A model generated the notes under the pieces. The model did no database searches and had not been told where the DNA came from. It was given only the letters and a program-made list of their open reading frames with translations. DNA of 64,000 bases from Halomonas sp. ML-15 (GTDB lineage Bacteria > Pseudomonadota > Gammaproteobacteria > Pseudomonadales > Halomonadaceae): assembly GCF_014779595.1 (NCBI RefSeq), contig NZ_JACXZT010000019.1:1-64000 (forward strand). Reading direction: 5' to 3'. A program made the position numbers and the translations under genes. Shown here piece after piece: positions 25,226 to 34,432 of this stretch; the stretch's first letter is position 1, and each line of letters begins with the position of its first letter.

Positions 25226-26290
25226 ATGATCACCAAAACCTCTCTCGTCTCCGCTGCTGCCATCACCCTGGCCGTCACCGGCTCGCATGCCGTCGCCCAG
25301 GAGATCGATGAAACCAGCCTCTCCTATGTCGGCAGCTGGAGCAGTCTGTCGCTGTATCAGAACTTCGAGCGCCCCTTCTGGGAACGCCATATCCCCGAAG
25401 CCTCTGGGGAGCGTATTTCGACGGATGTCACCACCTTCGACCAGATGGGGCTCGGCGGTGGCGAGGTCTATCGTTTGATGGGACGCGACGTGGTGGAGAT
25501 CGCCTCCACCGTGATCAACTACGCCGTGCAGGATGCCCCGGAGCTGGAAGGCCTGGACATGCCGATGCTGGCGCCGGACGTGGAAACCGCCAGGGAGGTG
25601 GCAGACGCCTACCGCCCGGTGCTGGCCGACGCCTTCGCCAAGCGCTACCAGAATGCTCAACTGCTGGCGGTGGTGCCCTACCCCTCGCAGATGGTGTTCT
25701 GCAACGTCGAGATCGACGGGCTCTCGGACCTGGCCGGCAAGAAGGTGCGTGCCAGCGGACGGACCACCGCCGAGTTCCTCGAGGCGCTGGGCGCCGAAGG
25801 CATCACCCTCAACTTCAGTGAAGTACCTGGCGCGCTGCAGCGCGGCGTCGTCGACTGCGCCGTGACCGGCTCACTGTCGGGCTTCAGCTCCGGCTGGCAT
25901 GAGGTGTCGACGCACCTCTATCCGCTGCCAGTGGGCGGCTGGGATCACGTCGTCACGGCCATGAACGGCAACAAGTGGGCATCGCTCTCGGGCGAGACCC
26001 AGGAGTGGCTGATGAGCGAGATCCGCGACAACTACGAGAACCCGGTGTGGGAGTCTGCCGTGGAGGAGACCCGCGAGGGTATTGCCTGCCTGACCGGCGA
26101 AGGCGAGTGCACGCGGGGCGATGCCGGCAGCATGGTGCTGGTCGAGGCAACCGATGAGGACTATGCCGAAGCCACTCGCCATCTCGAGGAGACCCTGCTA
26201 CCGAACTGGGCCAATCGCGTTGACCAGGAGTGGGTCGATCGCTGGAACGACACCATCGGCGCCGTGACCGGCCTGACAGCGACCAAGTAA
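25226..26290 (+). CDS. TRAP transporter substrate-binding protein (DctP family)
   Basis: A 354-residue periplasmic receptor with a signal peptide (cleavage near SHAVAQ) and a DctP-type body: LAGKKVRASGRTTAEFLEALGA contains the conserved Arg that usually salt-bridges the carboxylate of the ligand. It captures an organic acid-like ligand for the DctQM membrane pair encoded next. A hairpin lies between this gene and dctQ. Ligand identity cannot be deduced. Confidence 0.88.
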   Translation: MITKTSLVSAAAITLAVTGSHAVAQEIDETSLSYVGSWSSLSLYQNFERPFWERHIPEASGERISTDVTTFDQMGLGGGEVYRLMGRDVVEIASTVINYAVQDAPELEGLDMPMLAPDVETAREVADAYRPVLADAFAKRYQNAQLLAVVPYPSQMVFCNVEIDGLSDLAGKKVRASGRTTAEFLEALGAEGITLNFSEVPGALQRGVVDCAVTGSLSGFSSGWHEVSTHLYPLPVGGWDHVVTAMNGNKWASLSGETQEWLMSEIRDNYENPVWESAVEETREGIACLTGEGECTRGDAGSMVLVEATDEDYAEATRHLEETLLPNWANRVDQEWVDRWNDTIGAVTGLTATK

Positions 26291-26311
26291 TCGCACTGGA
26301 TCATTGTCGGT

Positions 26312-26337
26312 AACCGGGCTGCTCGTCAGCCCGGTTT
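26312..26337 (+). terminator. Intercistronic hairpin between TRAP P and Q genes
   Basis: A perfect ten-base-pair stem AACCGGGCTG / CAGCCCGGTT with a five-base loop, ending in TTT. It likely acts as a partial terminator or 3' stabiliser so that the binding protein is made in excess over the membrane subunits. Confidence 0.6.
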
Positions 26338-26353
26338 CGCTCTGGAGAGAGAC

Positions 26354-26950
26354 ATGTTCGCACGGGTCAATAACACCCTCGACAAGCTACTGGATACGGT
26401 ACAAATCGGCTCGCTGTGGTTGGCGCGCGCAGGTGGTGTGCTGATCCTTCTGACCGTGGTCATGGTCACCGTGGAGGTCCTGTCACGGCGTTTCATGGGA
26501 CGCTCTGCCGTGCATGCCACCGAGCTCACGGGCTATATCATGGCGATCAGCGCCAGTTGGTCGTTCGCATTCACACTGATGCGCAAGGCGCATATTCGCA
26601 TCGACGCCCTGTACCTGAATTTTCCCGTCAAGGTGCGCGGTCTGCTGGACCTGGTGGCACTGCTGGCCATGGCGCTGTTCTGCATCCTGGTGGTGGGCGC
26701 TGCCTTCGATATCACCAGCGACTCCTACCGCGGTGGCGCCACCGCCAATACGCCCCTCGGCACCCCCATCTGGATACCTCAAGCGCTGTGGTTACTGGGC
26801 CTGACCTGGTTCAGCATCGCGGTCGGCCTGGTCACCCTGCGCGTGCTCTTCGGCCTGCTGGGAGGAGACATCCAGGGTGTCCAGCAGTTGGCGGGCAGCC
26901 CCACGCTCGATGAGCAGATAAGCGAAGAAAACAAGGAACCTCTGTCATGA
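26354..26950 (+). CDS. TRAP transporter small permease (DctQ family)
   Basis: A 198-residue inner-membrane subunit with four transmembrane helices and the DctQ pattern (TVEVLSRRFMGRSAVHATELTGY, RKAHIRIDALYLNFP). It forms the membrane complex with the DctM subunit, whose gene overlaps it by four bases (ATGA). A GGAGAGAG ribosome site precedes the ATG. Confidence 0.88.
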   Translation: MFARVNNTLDKLLDTVQIGSLWLARAGGVLILLTVVMVTVEVLSRRFMGRSAVHATELTGYIMAISASWSFAFTLMRKAHIRIDALYLNFPVKVRGLLDLVALLAMALFCILVVGAAFDITSDSYRGGATANTPLGTPIWIPQALWLLGLTWFSIAVGLVTLRVLFGLLGGDIQGVQQLAGSPTLDEQISEENKEPLS

Positions 26951-28233
26951 TCTTGCTCGCACTGCTGGTCCTCCTGGTACTGCTGCTGATCAGCGTCCCG
27001 GTGGCGGCGACGCTGATTGCACTGGGGCTGTTCCTGGATGAGTTCTTCTCGCCCTTGCCGCTGGTCAGGGCCATGGGCGACGTCCTGTGGTCGGCATCGG
27101 ACAGCTTCCTGCTGATCGCCATTCCGCTGTTTATCCTGCTCGGTGAAATCCTGGTGCGCACCGGCATCGCCAAGGGCACCTACCGCGCCTTGGAGAGCTG
27201 GCTATCGTGGCTGCCGGGCGGCTTGCTGCATGCCAATATCGGCACCGCGACGCTGTTTTCCGCCACTTCGGGCTCCAGCGTGGCCACTGCGGCCACCATC
27301 GGCACCGTGGCGATCCCCCAGGGCAAGGAGATGAAATACGATCCCAAGCTGTTCACCGGCTCGATTGCCGCCGGGGGCACCCTGGGGATCATGATTCCCC
27401 CCTCCATCAATCTGATCGTCTACGGCTTCCTGACCGAGACCTCGATTCCTCAGCTGTTTGCCGCGGGGCTGCTGCCCGGGCTGCTGCTGGCGGTGCTGTT
27501 CATGGCCGGCACGGCGCTGATCTGTCTGTGGCGGCCCAGCCTCGGCGGTCCGAGCACGCACCATAGCTGGGGCGAGCGCTTTTCGGGGCTCAAGCATCTG
27601 GTGCCGGTGCTAATCCTGTTCGGCATCGTGGTGGGCTCGATCTATGCCGGCTGGGCGACCCCCACCGAGGCAGCCTCCTTGGGCGTGATCGGCGCCCTGC
27701 TGATCGCCCTGTTCATGCGCAAGCTGTCGCTGGGCATCATCGTCGAGGCGCTGGACGGCACCATGCGCACCACCGGCATGATCATGCTGATCATCATCGC
27801 CTCCTACTTCCTCAATTTCGTGCTCGCCTCCACCGGGGTGACCCGCGAGCTGAGCGGTTTCCTGGAGTCGGCGGGCCTGGGCCCCTACTCGACGCTGATG
27901 CTGGTGATCCTGCTCTACATCGTGCTGGGCTTCTTTATCGAGACGCTGTCGCTGATGGTCATCACCATTCCCATCGTCGCCCCGATCATCATCGCTATGG
28001 GCTTCGACCCGGTGTGGTTCGGCATTCTGCTGATCCTGCTGATCGAGATGGCACTGATCACACCACCGGTGGGACTCAACCTCTATGTGGTGCAGGGGGT
28101 GCGTCAGGGCGGCTCCTTCAACGACGTGATGCTAGGCGCCATGCCCTATGTCGGCATCATGTTCCTGATGGCCATCGTGCTGATCCTGTTCCCGTCAGTC
28201 GCCATGTACCTGCCCAACCTGCTGCGCGGATAG
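26947..28233 (+). CDS. TRAP transporter large permease (DctM family)
   Basis: A 428-residue DctM/SiaM-type ion-coupled permease with about twelve membrane segments. Family motifs include FLLIAIPLFILLGEIL, ATSGSSVATAATIGTVAIP and GIMIPPSINLIVYGF in the first half, then LITPPVGLNLYVVQG near the end. It couples sodium entry to uptake of the ligand delivered by the DctP protein. Confidence 0.9.
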   Translation: MILLALLVLLVLLLISVPVAATLIALGLFLDEFFSPLPLVRAMGDVLWSASDSFLLIAIPLFILLGEILVRTGIAKGTYRALESWLSWLPGGLLHANIGTATLFSATSGSSVATAATIGTVAIPQGKEMKYDPKLFTGSIAAGGTLGIMIPPSINLIVYGFLTETSIPQLFAAGLLPGLLLAVLFMAGTALICLWRPSLGGPSTHHSWGERFSGLKHLVPVLILFGIVVGSIYAGWATPTEAASLGVIGALLIALFMRKLSLGIIVEALDGTMRTTGMIMLIIIASYFLNFVLASTGVTRELSGFLESAGLGPYSTLMLVILLYIVLGFFIETLSLMVITIPIVAPIIIAMGFDPVWFGILLILLIEMALITPPVGLNLYVVQGVRQGGSFNDVMLGAMPYVGIMFLMAIVLILFPSVAMYLPNLLRG

Positions 28234-28266
28234 CCCCGAGCACCACCGACTACCAAGGAGATTTCA

Positions 28267-28944
28267 ATGACAAGGTTTTATCTATCCGAGACAGCGCAGC
28301 CCATCGACGTCGAGGTCAAGGAGCTGATCATTGCCGGCTGGGCTGGTCGCGAACAGGCCGGCATCGACGAGCACATCGCGGAGCTCAAGGAGATAGGCGT
28401 TACACCGCCCTCCAGCACGCCGCTGTTCTACCGCGTGGCGGCCAACCAGCTCTCTACCGAGCCTGACATTCAGGTGCTCGGCGAGGCCTCGAGCGGGGAG
28501 GTGGAGATCGTGCTGATCGGCACCCCCCAGGGCACCCTGATGGGCATCGGCTCCGACCATACCGACCGCGAGGCCGAAGCCTGGTCGGTGGCACACTCCA
28601 AGCAGGTCTGTGCCAAGCCGGTCAGCCAGCAGCTGTGGCGCCTGGAGAGCGTGATCGAGCATTGGGATAGCCTGCAGATGAGCGCCTATGCCACCTTCGA
28701 CGGCGAGGAAGTCCTCTACCAGCAAGGTGCGGTGACGGGGCTGCTGCACCCCGCCGAGCTGCTTAAGCGCTTCGGGCTCGAGCAGCCGCAGCTGGCCCCT
28801 GGCCAGGTGATGCTGTGCGGCACCCTGCCGGTGATCGGCGGAGTGCGCGCCTCCGAGGCGTTCCGCATGGTGCTCGAGGATCCCGTTACCGGGCGCCAGC
28901 TGGAGCACCGCTATGCGGTTCAGTCGCTGGCGGTGGTGGCATGA
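28267..28944 (+). CDS. DUF2848 family protein
   Basis: A 225-residue cytoplasmic protein of the DUF2848 family (VKELIIAGWAGREQAGIDEHI, VAANQLSTEP, GIGSDHTDREAEAWSVAHSK, AVTGLLHPAELL). DUF2848 proteins resemble fumarylacetoacetate-hydrolase-like folds and commonly lie beside amidases. An AAGGAGA ribosome site precedes the ATG; the stop overlaps the amidase start (ATGA), so they are coupled. Confidence 0.8.
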   Translation: MTRFYLSETAQPIDVEVKELIIAGWAGREQAGIDEHIAELKEIGVTPPSSTPLFYRVAANQLSTEPDIQVLGEASSGEVEIVLIGTPQGTLMGIGSDHTDREAEAWSVAHSKQVCAKPVSQQLWRLESVIEHWDSLQMSAYATFDGEEVLYQQGAVTGLLHPAELLKRFGLEQPQLAPGQVMLCGTLPVIGGVRASEAFRMVLEDPVTGRQLEHRYAVQSLAVVA

Positions 28945-30308
28945 CCACGCCCCTGCATCAGCCACAGGGCCGCGCCGCGACCCTCGACACCCTACTCGAC
29001 GGGATGCAAGACGGCCGCTGGCAAGCCAGCCAGCTGCTCGACGCCTGCCTCGAGAACAGCGACGCACGGGATGCTCCCCAGGCCCAGATCTATACCCGTC
29101 GCTTCGAGCGCAGTGCACGTGCCGAGGCGGCGGCGGCCGACCGGCTGCGGGCGGACGCGGTACCGACCGGCCTGTTGGCCGGGCTACCCATTGCCCTCAA
29201 GGCGCTGTTTGACGTAGCCGGCGAAGTGACCCATGCCGGCTCTCAGGGGTGGCAAGCGGCGGCCGAGCGGGATGCCGTTATCGTCGCCCGCCTGCGCCGC
29301 GAGGGGGCGGTGTTGACCGGCCATACCAACATGACCGAGTTCGCCTACTCCGGGCTAGGCGTCAATCCTCACTACGGCACCCCCGACAACCCGCTCGCTC
29401 CGGGACGCATCCCCGGCGGCTCCTCCTCGGGCGCCGCCGTGGCGGTAGCCCAGGGCATGGCGGCGGCGGCCATCGGCACCGACACCGGCGGCTCGGTGCG
29501 CATCCCCGCAGCATTCTGCGGGCTGGTGGGCTTCAAGCCCTCCCAGCGTCGCATCCCGCGGCAGGGGACCTTTCCGCTCTCGGACAGCCTGGACTCGATC
29601 GGCCCCATCGCCCGCAGCGTCGCTTGCTGCGCCCGCCTGGATGCGGTGCTCGCCGGCCAGCCCTGGCAGCCTCTATCAGCCTTGCCCTTGAAGGGGCGGC
29701 GTTTTGTGGTGCCTGGCGACTATATGCTCGACGGCATGCAGCCGGCAGTAGAAGCTGCCTTTACTCACAGCCTGGCGCTGCTGCGCGACGCCGGCGCCAC
29801 CATCATCGAGGCCCCGGCGCCGATCCTGGCCGGCCTGCCGGAGCTGATGGAAGGGGGCGGCTTTACCGCCGCCGAGAGCTATCACCTGCACCGCCAGTGG
29901 CTAAGCGAGCATGGTGAGCGCTACGACCCGCGGGTTCGCTCGCGCATCGAGAAGGGCGCCGCCATGAGTGCGGCGGACTACCTCGAGCTGCTGCAGCGCC
30001 GCCGTGATCGGCAGCGTCAGGCCGATGCCTGGCTCGCCGACTTCGATGGACTGTTGGCACCCACCGTACCGGTGGCCCCGCCACGCCACGAGGAGGTAGC
30101 CAGCGAGGAGGACTATGCACGCCTCAACCTGCTGGTGCTGCGCAACCCGACGGTGGCCAACCTGCTCGATCTGTGCGCCATCACCCTGCCCAACCATGCT
30201 CCAGGAGAGCTACCCAGCGGGCTGATGCTGATCGGGCGCAACGGCGCGGATGCCACCCTGTTGCGCCAGGCGCTGGCCATCGAAGCGGCCATTCAACCGC
30301 GATGCTGA
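28941..30308 (+). CDS. Amidase-signature family hydrolase
   Basis: A 455-residue amidase. The Ser-cisSer-Lys machinery is visible: LPIALKALFD (Lys), the glycine/serine-rich loop GGSSSGAAVAVAQGMAAAAIG (cis-Ser and support) and GTDTGGSVRIPAAFCG (nucleophile Ser in GGSVRIPA). It should hydrolyse a C-N amide bond in the compound brought in by the TRAP system. The start ATG overlaps the DUF2848 stop. It ends inside the next gene's first codons. Confidence 0.88.
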   Translation: MTTPLHQPQGRAATLDTLLDGMQDGRWQASQLLDACLENSDARDAPQAQIYTRRFERSARAEAAAADRLRADAVPTGLLAGLPIALKALFDVAGEVTHAGSQGWQAAAERDAVIVARLRREGAVLTGHTNMTEFAYSGLGVNPHYGTPDNPLAPGRIPGGSSSGAAVAVAQGMAAAAIGTDTGGSVRIPAAFCGLVGFKPSQRRIPRQGTFPLSDSLDSIGPIARSVACCARLDAVLAGQPWQPLSALPLKGRRFVVPGDYMLDGMQPAVEAAFTHSLALLRDAGATIIEAPAPILAGLPELMEGGGFTAAESYHLHRQWLSEHGERYDPRVRSRIEKGAAMSAADYLELLQRRRDRQRQADAWLADFDGLLAPTVPVAPPRHEEVASEEDYARLNLLVLRNPTVANLLDLCAITLPNHAPGELPSGLMLIGRNGADATLLRQALAIEAAIQPRC

Positions 30309-31105
30309 GCGTTCTGGCGGCCAAGCTGGTGGCCACGGCGGTGGTGGTCATCGGCGTGTCCATCGCGGTGGGCAAGCTGGGACCCAGGCTAGGCGGCATC
30401 ATTGCCGGCATGCCGATCGTGCTGGGGCCCGGCTACTTTTTCATGCTCCAGGAGCAGTCGCCGGCATTTATTCGCGAAGCGGCACTCTCGACCCTGCACG
30501 CCCTGGTCGCCACGCTGGTGTTCACTATCTGTTTCGTGGTCTCGGCCAGGCGGCTGGGCGCCAAGGCCAGCCTGGCACTGGCGACCCTGTGCTGGATTCC
30601 GGCGGTGCTGCTGTTCTTGCAACTCCCGGGCGGGGTGCCCATGGCGGTGCTGATGTACGCCCTGGTGCTGCTACTGGCCGAGGGCGTGAAGCGCTACCTC
30701 AGGCTGACGCCGCCCAGGGTGGTCGCCGCCTCGGGCTGGTTCGATCTGGTCCTGCGCGGCGTACTCGCCGGTGTGCTGGTGAGCGTTGCCACCACCCTGG
30801 CGGCCAATGCCGGGCCGCTGCTCTCGGGCATACTGGTGGGCTTTCCCATCGGGCTCCTCACCATCGGCTGGACCCTTCATCAGCGCTATGGCGTCGAGGT
30901 GGCGCGGGCCACCGTGAGCATGGCGCAGCAGGGCATGCTGAGCCTGGTGGCCTTCGCCATGGTAACGGCCCTCCTGGTTGGCAGCGTGCCCCCGCTAATC
31001 ACTTTCCTGCTGGCACTGCTGGCCTCGCTGGGTGTGAGCGTCGCGCTGTTCACGCTCAGTCAGTGGCGCTTTCGGCGAGCCTATGCCAAAGCCCCTCCCC
31101 TATAA
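30302..31105 (+). CDS. Integral membrane protein, unknown function
   Basis: A 267-residue very hydrophobic protein with about eight membrane segments and two similar halves (LGGIIAGMPIVLGPGYFF and LLSGILVGFPIGLLTIGW), suggesting an internal duplication. I do not recognise a named family. It overlaps the amidase gene by seven bases and precedes the OYE gene, so it belongs to the same operon and may be an additional transporter or exporter. Confidence 0.7.
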   Translation: MLSVLAAKLVATAVVVIGVSIAVGKLGPRLGGIIAGMPIVLGPGYFFMLQEQSPAFIREAALSTLHALVATLVFTICFVVSARRLGAKASLALATLCWIPAVLLFLQLPGGVPMAVLMYALVLLLAEGVKRYLRLTPPRVVAASGWFDLVLRGVLAGVLVSVATTLAANAGPLLSGILVGFPIGLLTIGWTLHQRYGVEVARATVSMAQQGMLSLVAFAMVTALLVGSVPPLITFLLALLASLGVSVALFTLSQWRFRRAYAKAPPL

Positions 31106-31122
31106 CAAAGGAAGCCGTTGAT

Positions 31123-32289
31123 ATGACCGCGATACCCCCCGACAACGCCAGCGCTGTAACCGACTCCCGTTCCGGCGGAGAGAACGCCCGCCGCATCCTC
31201 AAGCGCGACCCCAACCCGCACCTGTTCCGTCCTGCCAAGTTCCGTTCGGTGGAGGGCCGCAACCGCATCATGATGTCGCCCATGTGCCAGTACTCGGGCG
31301 ATGATGGACTCTCCAATGACTGGCACTTCGTACACCTCGGTGCCCGGGCCACCGGCGGCGCCGGCTGGGTCTTTACCGAGGCGGTGCATACCGAGCCGCG
31401 GGGCCGCATCACCCCCAACTGCCTGGGGCTGTGGAACGATGAGCAGCGCGATCGACTCGCCCGCATTGCCGCCTACGTCGATGCCCAGGGTGCCGTGCCG
31501 GGCATTCAGCTAGGACACGCAGGCCGCAAGGCCTCGGTAGGACGCCCCTGGGAAGGCTCGCACCCCTTGAGCGCCGCCCAGGGCGGCTGGGACGATCTGG
31601 TATCGGCTTCCGCCCTGCCCTACGCCCGCCAGTGGGGCGTCCCCGCCGCCATGACGCCCAGCCAGATCGCCGACTCCATGGCCAGCCTCAGGGAGAGCAC
31701 CCGCCGCGCCCGGGAGGCCGGCTTCAAGGCGCTGGAGCTGCACGGCGCCCACGGCTACCTGATCCACCAGTTCCTGTCGCCATTGAGCAACCGGCGTGAC
31801 GACGACTACGGCGGCGCGTTCGAGCACAGGATTCGCTTCCTGCTGGAATCGATCGGCGCGGTCAGAGAGGAGTGGCCCGAGTCACTGCCACTGTTCCTGC
31901 GCCTCTCCTGTACCGACTGGGTCGAGGGCGGCTGGACACTCGAAGATACGGTGCGCCTGGCGCAGCTGCTCAAGGAGCAGGGCCAGGTCGACCTGATCGA
32001 CTGCTCATCCGGTGGCAACGACCCGCGCCAGCAGATTCCCATTCACCCCGGCTACCAGATCCCCCTGGCTCAGGAAGTCCGCGCCCGGGCCGACATCGCC
32101 ACCGGAGCGGTGGGCCTGATCCACAGCCCCGACCTGGCCGAGTCGGTGATCGCCAATGGCCAGGCAGACCTGGTGATCCTGGGTCGCGCGCTGCTCGCCG
32201 ACCCGGCCTGGCCGCTGCGGGCGGCAGCCAGCCTGAAGGCGGAAAACGTCGAGTGGCCCAAGCAGTACGAACGCTCCAATATCTTCTGA
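31123..32289 (+). CDS. Old Yellow Enzyme-family NADH:flavin oxidoreductase (YqjM-like)
   Basis: A 388-residue FMN-binding beta/alpha barrel. MSPMCQYS (C55, Y57) matches the flavin-tuning Cys of the YqjM class, IQLGHAGRK gives H132, LELHGAHGYLIHQFLSP gives H207 and H210, and LVILGRALLADP closes the phosphate site. Such enzymes reduce activated C=C bonds. An AAGGAAG ribosome site precedes the ATG at 31123; the long frame upstream of it overlaps other genes and is not coding. Last gene of the TRAP/amidase operon. Confidence 0.88.
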   Translation: MTAIPPDNASAVTDSRSGGENARRILKRDPNPHLFRPAKFRSVEGRNRIMMSPMCQYSGDDGLSNDWHFVHLGARATGGAGWVFTEAVHTEPRGRITPNCLGLWNDEQRDRLARIAAYVDAQGAVPGIQLGHAGRKASVGRPWEGSHPLSAAQGGWDDLVSASALPYARQWGVPAAMTPSQIADSMASLRESTRRAREAGFKALELHGAHGYLIHQFLSPLSNRRDDDYGGAFEHRIRFLLESIGAVREEWPESLPLFLRLSCTDWVEGGWTLEDTVRLAQLLKEQGQVDLIDCSSGGNDPRQQIPIHPGYQIPLAQEVRARADIATGAVGLIHSPDLAESVIANGQADLVILGRALLADPAWPLRAAASLKAENVEWPKQYERSNIF

Positions 32290-32390
32290 GCGTCGCCCAT
32301 AGCGGGGGCAATCCTGCATTAGGGACTCGGCATTTGCCGGGTGACACGAGTATGCTTAGACAAAATAACGCGAAATGACCGGGAGTCATC

Positions 32391-33158
32391 ATGTCTAAGT
32401 TAACCTTACGTCCTCGCCCCCGCGGTGGGCGCTGGCCGGTCGCCCTGGCCTGGTTGAGCCTGCTACTGCTGGGCGGCGCGGCGCTATTGATGGGCGGTGC
32501 AGGGCCGGCCCATCGTCTGGCGCTGGTGGATCTGGGCACCGCTTTCGGCTGGCTGCGCCAGGGTGCCTATGTGGCGCTGGCCGCTGCGGCCGTGGGGCTT
32601 CTGACACTGCTGGTGGCCAGCCTATGCCGCCGCACTCAGCCGGCGCTGGTGGGCGGGCTGGTGATTATCGCGGTGGCAGCGATGATGTGGGTGCCCTACC
32701 AGCTGCAGCAGCGCGCCCAGCAGGTCCCACCGATTCACGATATCTCCACCGACCTGGAGAATCCGCCCGCCTTCGTGGCACTGGTCGAGGCGCGGGAGGC
32801 CGCCCCCAACGCCGTCGCCCACCCCGGCGAACGCACCGCTCGCCAGCAGCGCGAGGCCTACCCGGATATTCAACCCATCACCCTCGAGCTCACGCTAACC
32901 GAGGCTCTGAGCGCCGCCGAGGCGGCGGCCCTGGACCAGGGCTGGGCGCTGGCCGAGGTCGGTCGCGAGCGTATCGAGGCCACCGCCACCACCCGCTGGT
33001 TCGGCTTCAAGGATGACGTGGTGATTCGCTTGAGCGAGGTAGAGGACGGCACCCGCGTCGACGTGCGCTCGGCGTCGCGACTCGGCCGCAGCGATATGGG
33101 CACCAACGCCCAGCGCATTCGCGACTACCTGGCCGCACTACGCGCCCGGGTCGAGTAG
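32391..33158 (+). CDS. DUF1499 membrane protein
   Basis: A 255-residue protein. Three membrane segments occupy residues 15-105, followed by a DUF1499 domain (IHDISTDLENPPAFVALV, then DVVIRLSEVEDGTRVDVRSASRLGRSDMGTNAQRI). DUF1499 proteins are widespread and uncharacterised, some near osmotic or lipid genes. The gene stands alone; no operon partner is obvious. Confidence 0.8.
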   Translation: MSKLTLRPRPRGGRWPVALAWLSLLLLGGAALLMGGAGPAHRLALVDLGTAFGWLRQGAYVALAAAAVGLLTLLVASLCRRTQPALVGGLVIIAVAAMMWVPYQLQQRAQQVPPIHDISTDLENPPAFVALVEAREAAPNAVAHPGERTARQQREAYPDIQPITLELTLTEALSAAEAAALDQGWALAEVGRERIEATATTRWFGFKDDVVIRLSEVEDGTRVDVRSASRLGRSDMGTNAQRIRDYLAALRARVE

Positions 33159-33194
33159 ACGCCACAACGCTCATTGCACAGGGAGGAGAGCCGC

Positions 33195-33800
33195 GTGACC
33201 AGCGTGCCCTATTACGCTCAGTGGGAGAGCCCGGAGCTGATCGACGACATCCTGTCAGGCCGTCTTCGGCCAAGGGATGACCCGCGCTGGCAAGAGTCCG
33301 GCGCAAGGAGTGCCGAGGAGTATGAGAGATGGGCCAGGCATGTATGCGGCATGGCCTGCCTCAAGATGGCCATCGCTCACTTCACCGGCAGCGTCTATCC
33401 GATCTTTCACCTGCTCGAGCGGGCCATCCAGCACGGCGCCTATCTCGAGCGGGACGGTGAGATCAAAGGCATGATCTACGCCCCAGCCACACAGCTGCTG
33501 CGCGAGGCGTTCGGCCTGCAGGCCACGGTGCATACCGGCGTCGAAGTGCATGAGCTGGCGGAGTATTTCAATGGTGATGCCCTGTTCATAGCGTCGGTGC
33601 ACCCCGGCATTCGCACCCCCGAGGTCGAGCCGCCCGCACGCGGTGGGCACCTGGTACTGGTCACCGAGGCCACCCAAGACGCCCTGCGCTTCCATAACCC
33701 CTCCGGCATAGCACGTGCCTCACAGCAGGATGCGGTATTGACGCCTGGCGTGTTCGCACGCTTCTTTGCCGGCCGCGGGATACGGCTGACGCCCAGCTAG
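33195..33800 (+). CDS. C39-type papain-fold peptidase-like protein
   Basis: A 201-residue protein with features of peptidase C39-like folds: catalytic Cys in HVCGMACLKM, His in GGHLVLV and an Asn/Asp site in RFHNPSG. It starts with VPYYAQWESPELIDDILSG, a phrase found in stand-alone family members of bacterial natural-product loci. Substrate unknown. GTG at 33195 follows a strong GGGAGGAG site. It overlaps the convergent lipoprotein gene's stop. Confidence 0.7.
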   Translation: MTSVPYYAQWESPELIDDILSGRLRPRDDPRWQESGARSAEEYERWARHVCGMACLKMAIAHFTGSVYPIFHLLERAIQHGAYLERDGEIKGMIYAPATQLLREAFGLQATVHTGVEVHELAEYFNGDALFIASVHPGIRTPEVEPPARGGHLVLVTEATQDALRFHNPSGIARASQQDAVLTPGVFARFFAGRGIRLTPS

Positions 33801-34432
33801 CTGCCCGGCTCGACCTCGCCACTCGCCGGGTCGAACCGATAGCGCTCGCCGTCGACTTCGAACAGCAGGCTGTCGTCTTGCCACTCGTGGGCACGGTACT
33901 CGGTTTCCGGCGGAACGCCCTCGCGGTGAGCAGGGATACGCACCGGGCGGGCATTGGCGTCCACCGTCTCGCCCGAGGCACCACCCTCGACGACCGCCAG
34001 AGTGCGGCTCGGCGCGGGGCTCTCCATGGCGAACACGACATAGGCGCCGTCGTCGCGCCATCTGCCCGGCTCGACCTGCCCACCATACTGAAAGGCAGCC
34101 GGACGCAGCGTGCCCTCTTCTACGGTCAGCAGCCAGCCGGCGGCATGGGCGGCCCCTTGAGTGGTCACTGCCAGCCGGGTTTCCTCGGGGGAGAGCTCGG
34201 CGGCAACGAAGCGCTGCGCGGCGCCGAACTCAGCGTCATCATCGATGGGGATATTGCTGGGTATCTCACCGATATCCAGCAGGCGCTCACCATCCGCTCC
34301 CCGAATCGCCTCATCGGTCACTGCCAGCGGAACCAGGCTGGCAGTGGCCGGCTCATCTGGCGGCGACTCGGTGCAGCCGGCGACGAATAGCAACATCGGC
34401 GCCAGCGTGGCACAGCGGCTCGTCGGCGTCAC
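33797..34432 (-). CDS. Putative lipoprotein, unknown function
   Basis: A 211-residue protein with a short signal and lipobox (LLFVAGC), followed by an acidic soluble domain. It resembles no named family that I recognise; the repeated beta-strand pattern (RLAVTTQGAAHAAGWLLTVE, AYVVFAMESPAPSRTLAVVE) suggests a small beta-propeller-like or beta-sandwich fold. It starts at GTG 34432, overlapping the upstream peptidase stop by four bases (GTGA), so the pair is coupled. Confidence 0.6.
   Translation of the reverse strand: MTPTSRCATLAPMLLFVAGCTESPPDEPATASLVPLAVTDEAIRGADGERLLDIGEIPSNIPIDDDAEFGAAQRFVAAELSPEETRLAVTTQGAAHAAGWLLTVEEGTLRPAAFQYGGQVEPGRWRDDGAYVVFAMESPAPSRTLAVVEGGASGETVDANARPVRIPAHREGVPPETEYRAHEWQDDSLLFEVDGERYRFDPASGEVEPGS

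Noticed and set aside
30250-31122. In-frame upstream extension of the Old Yellow Enzyme gene, overlapping the amidase and membrane-protein genes
   Set aside because: Out-of-frame reading of other genes; the ATG at 31123 has a clear AAGGAAG ribosome site and matches the family start.
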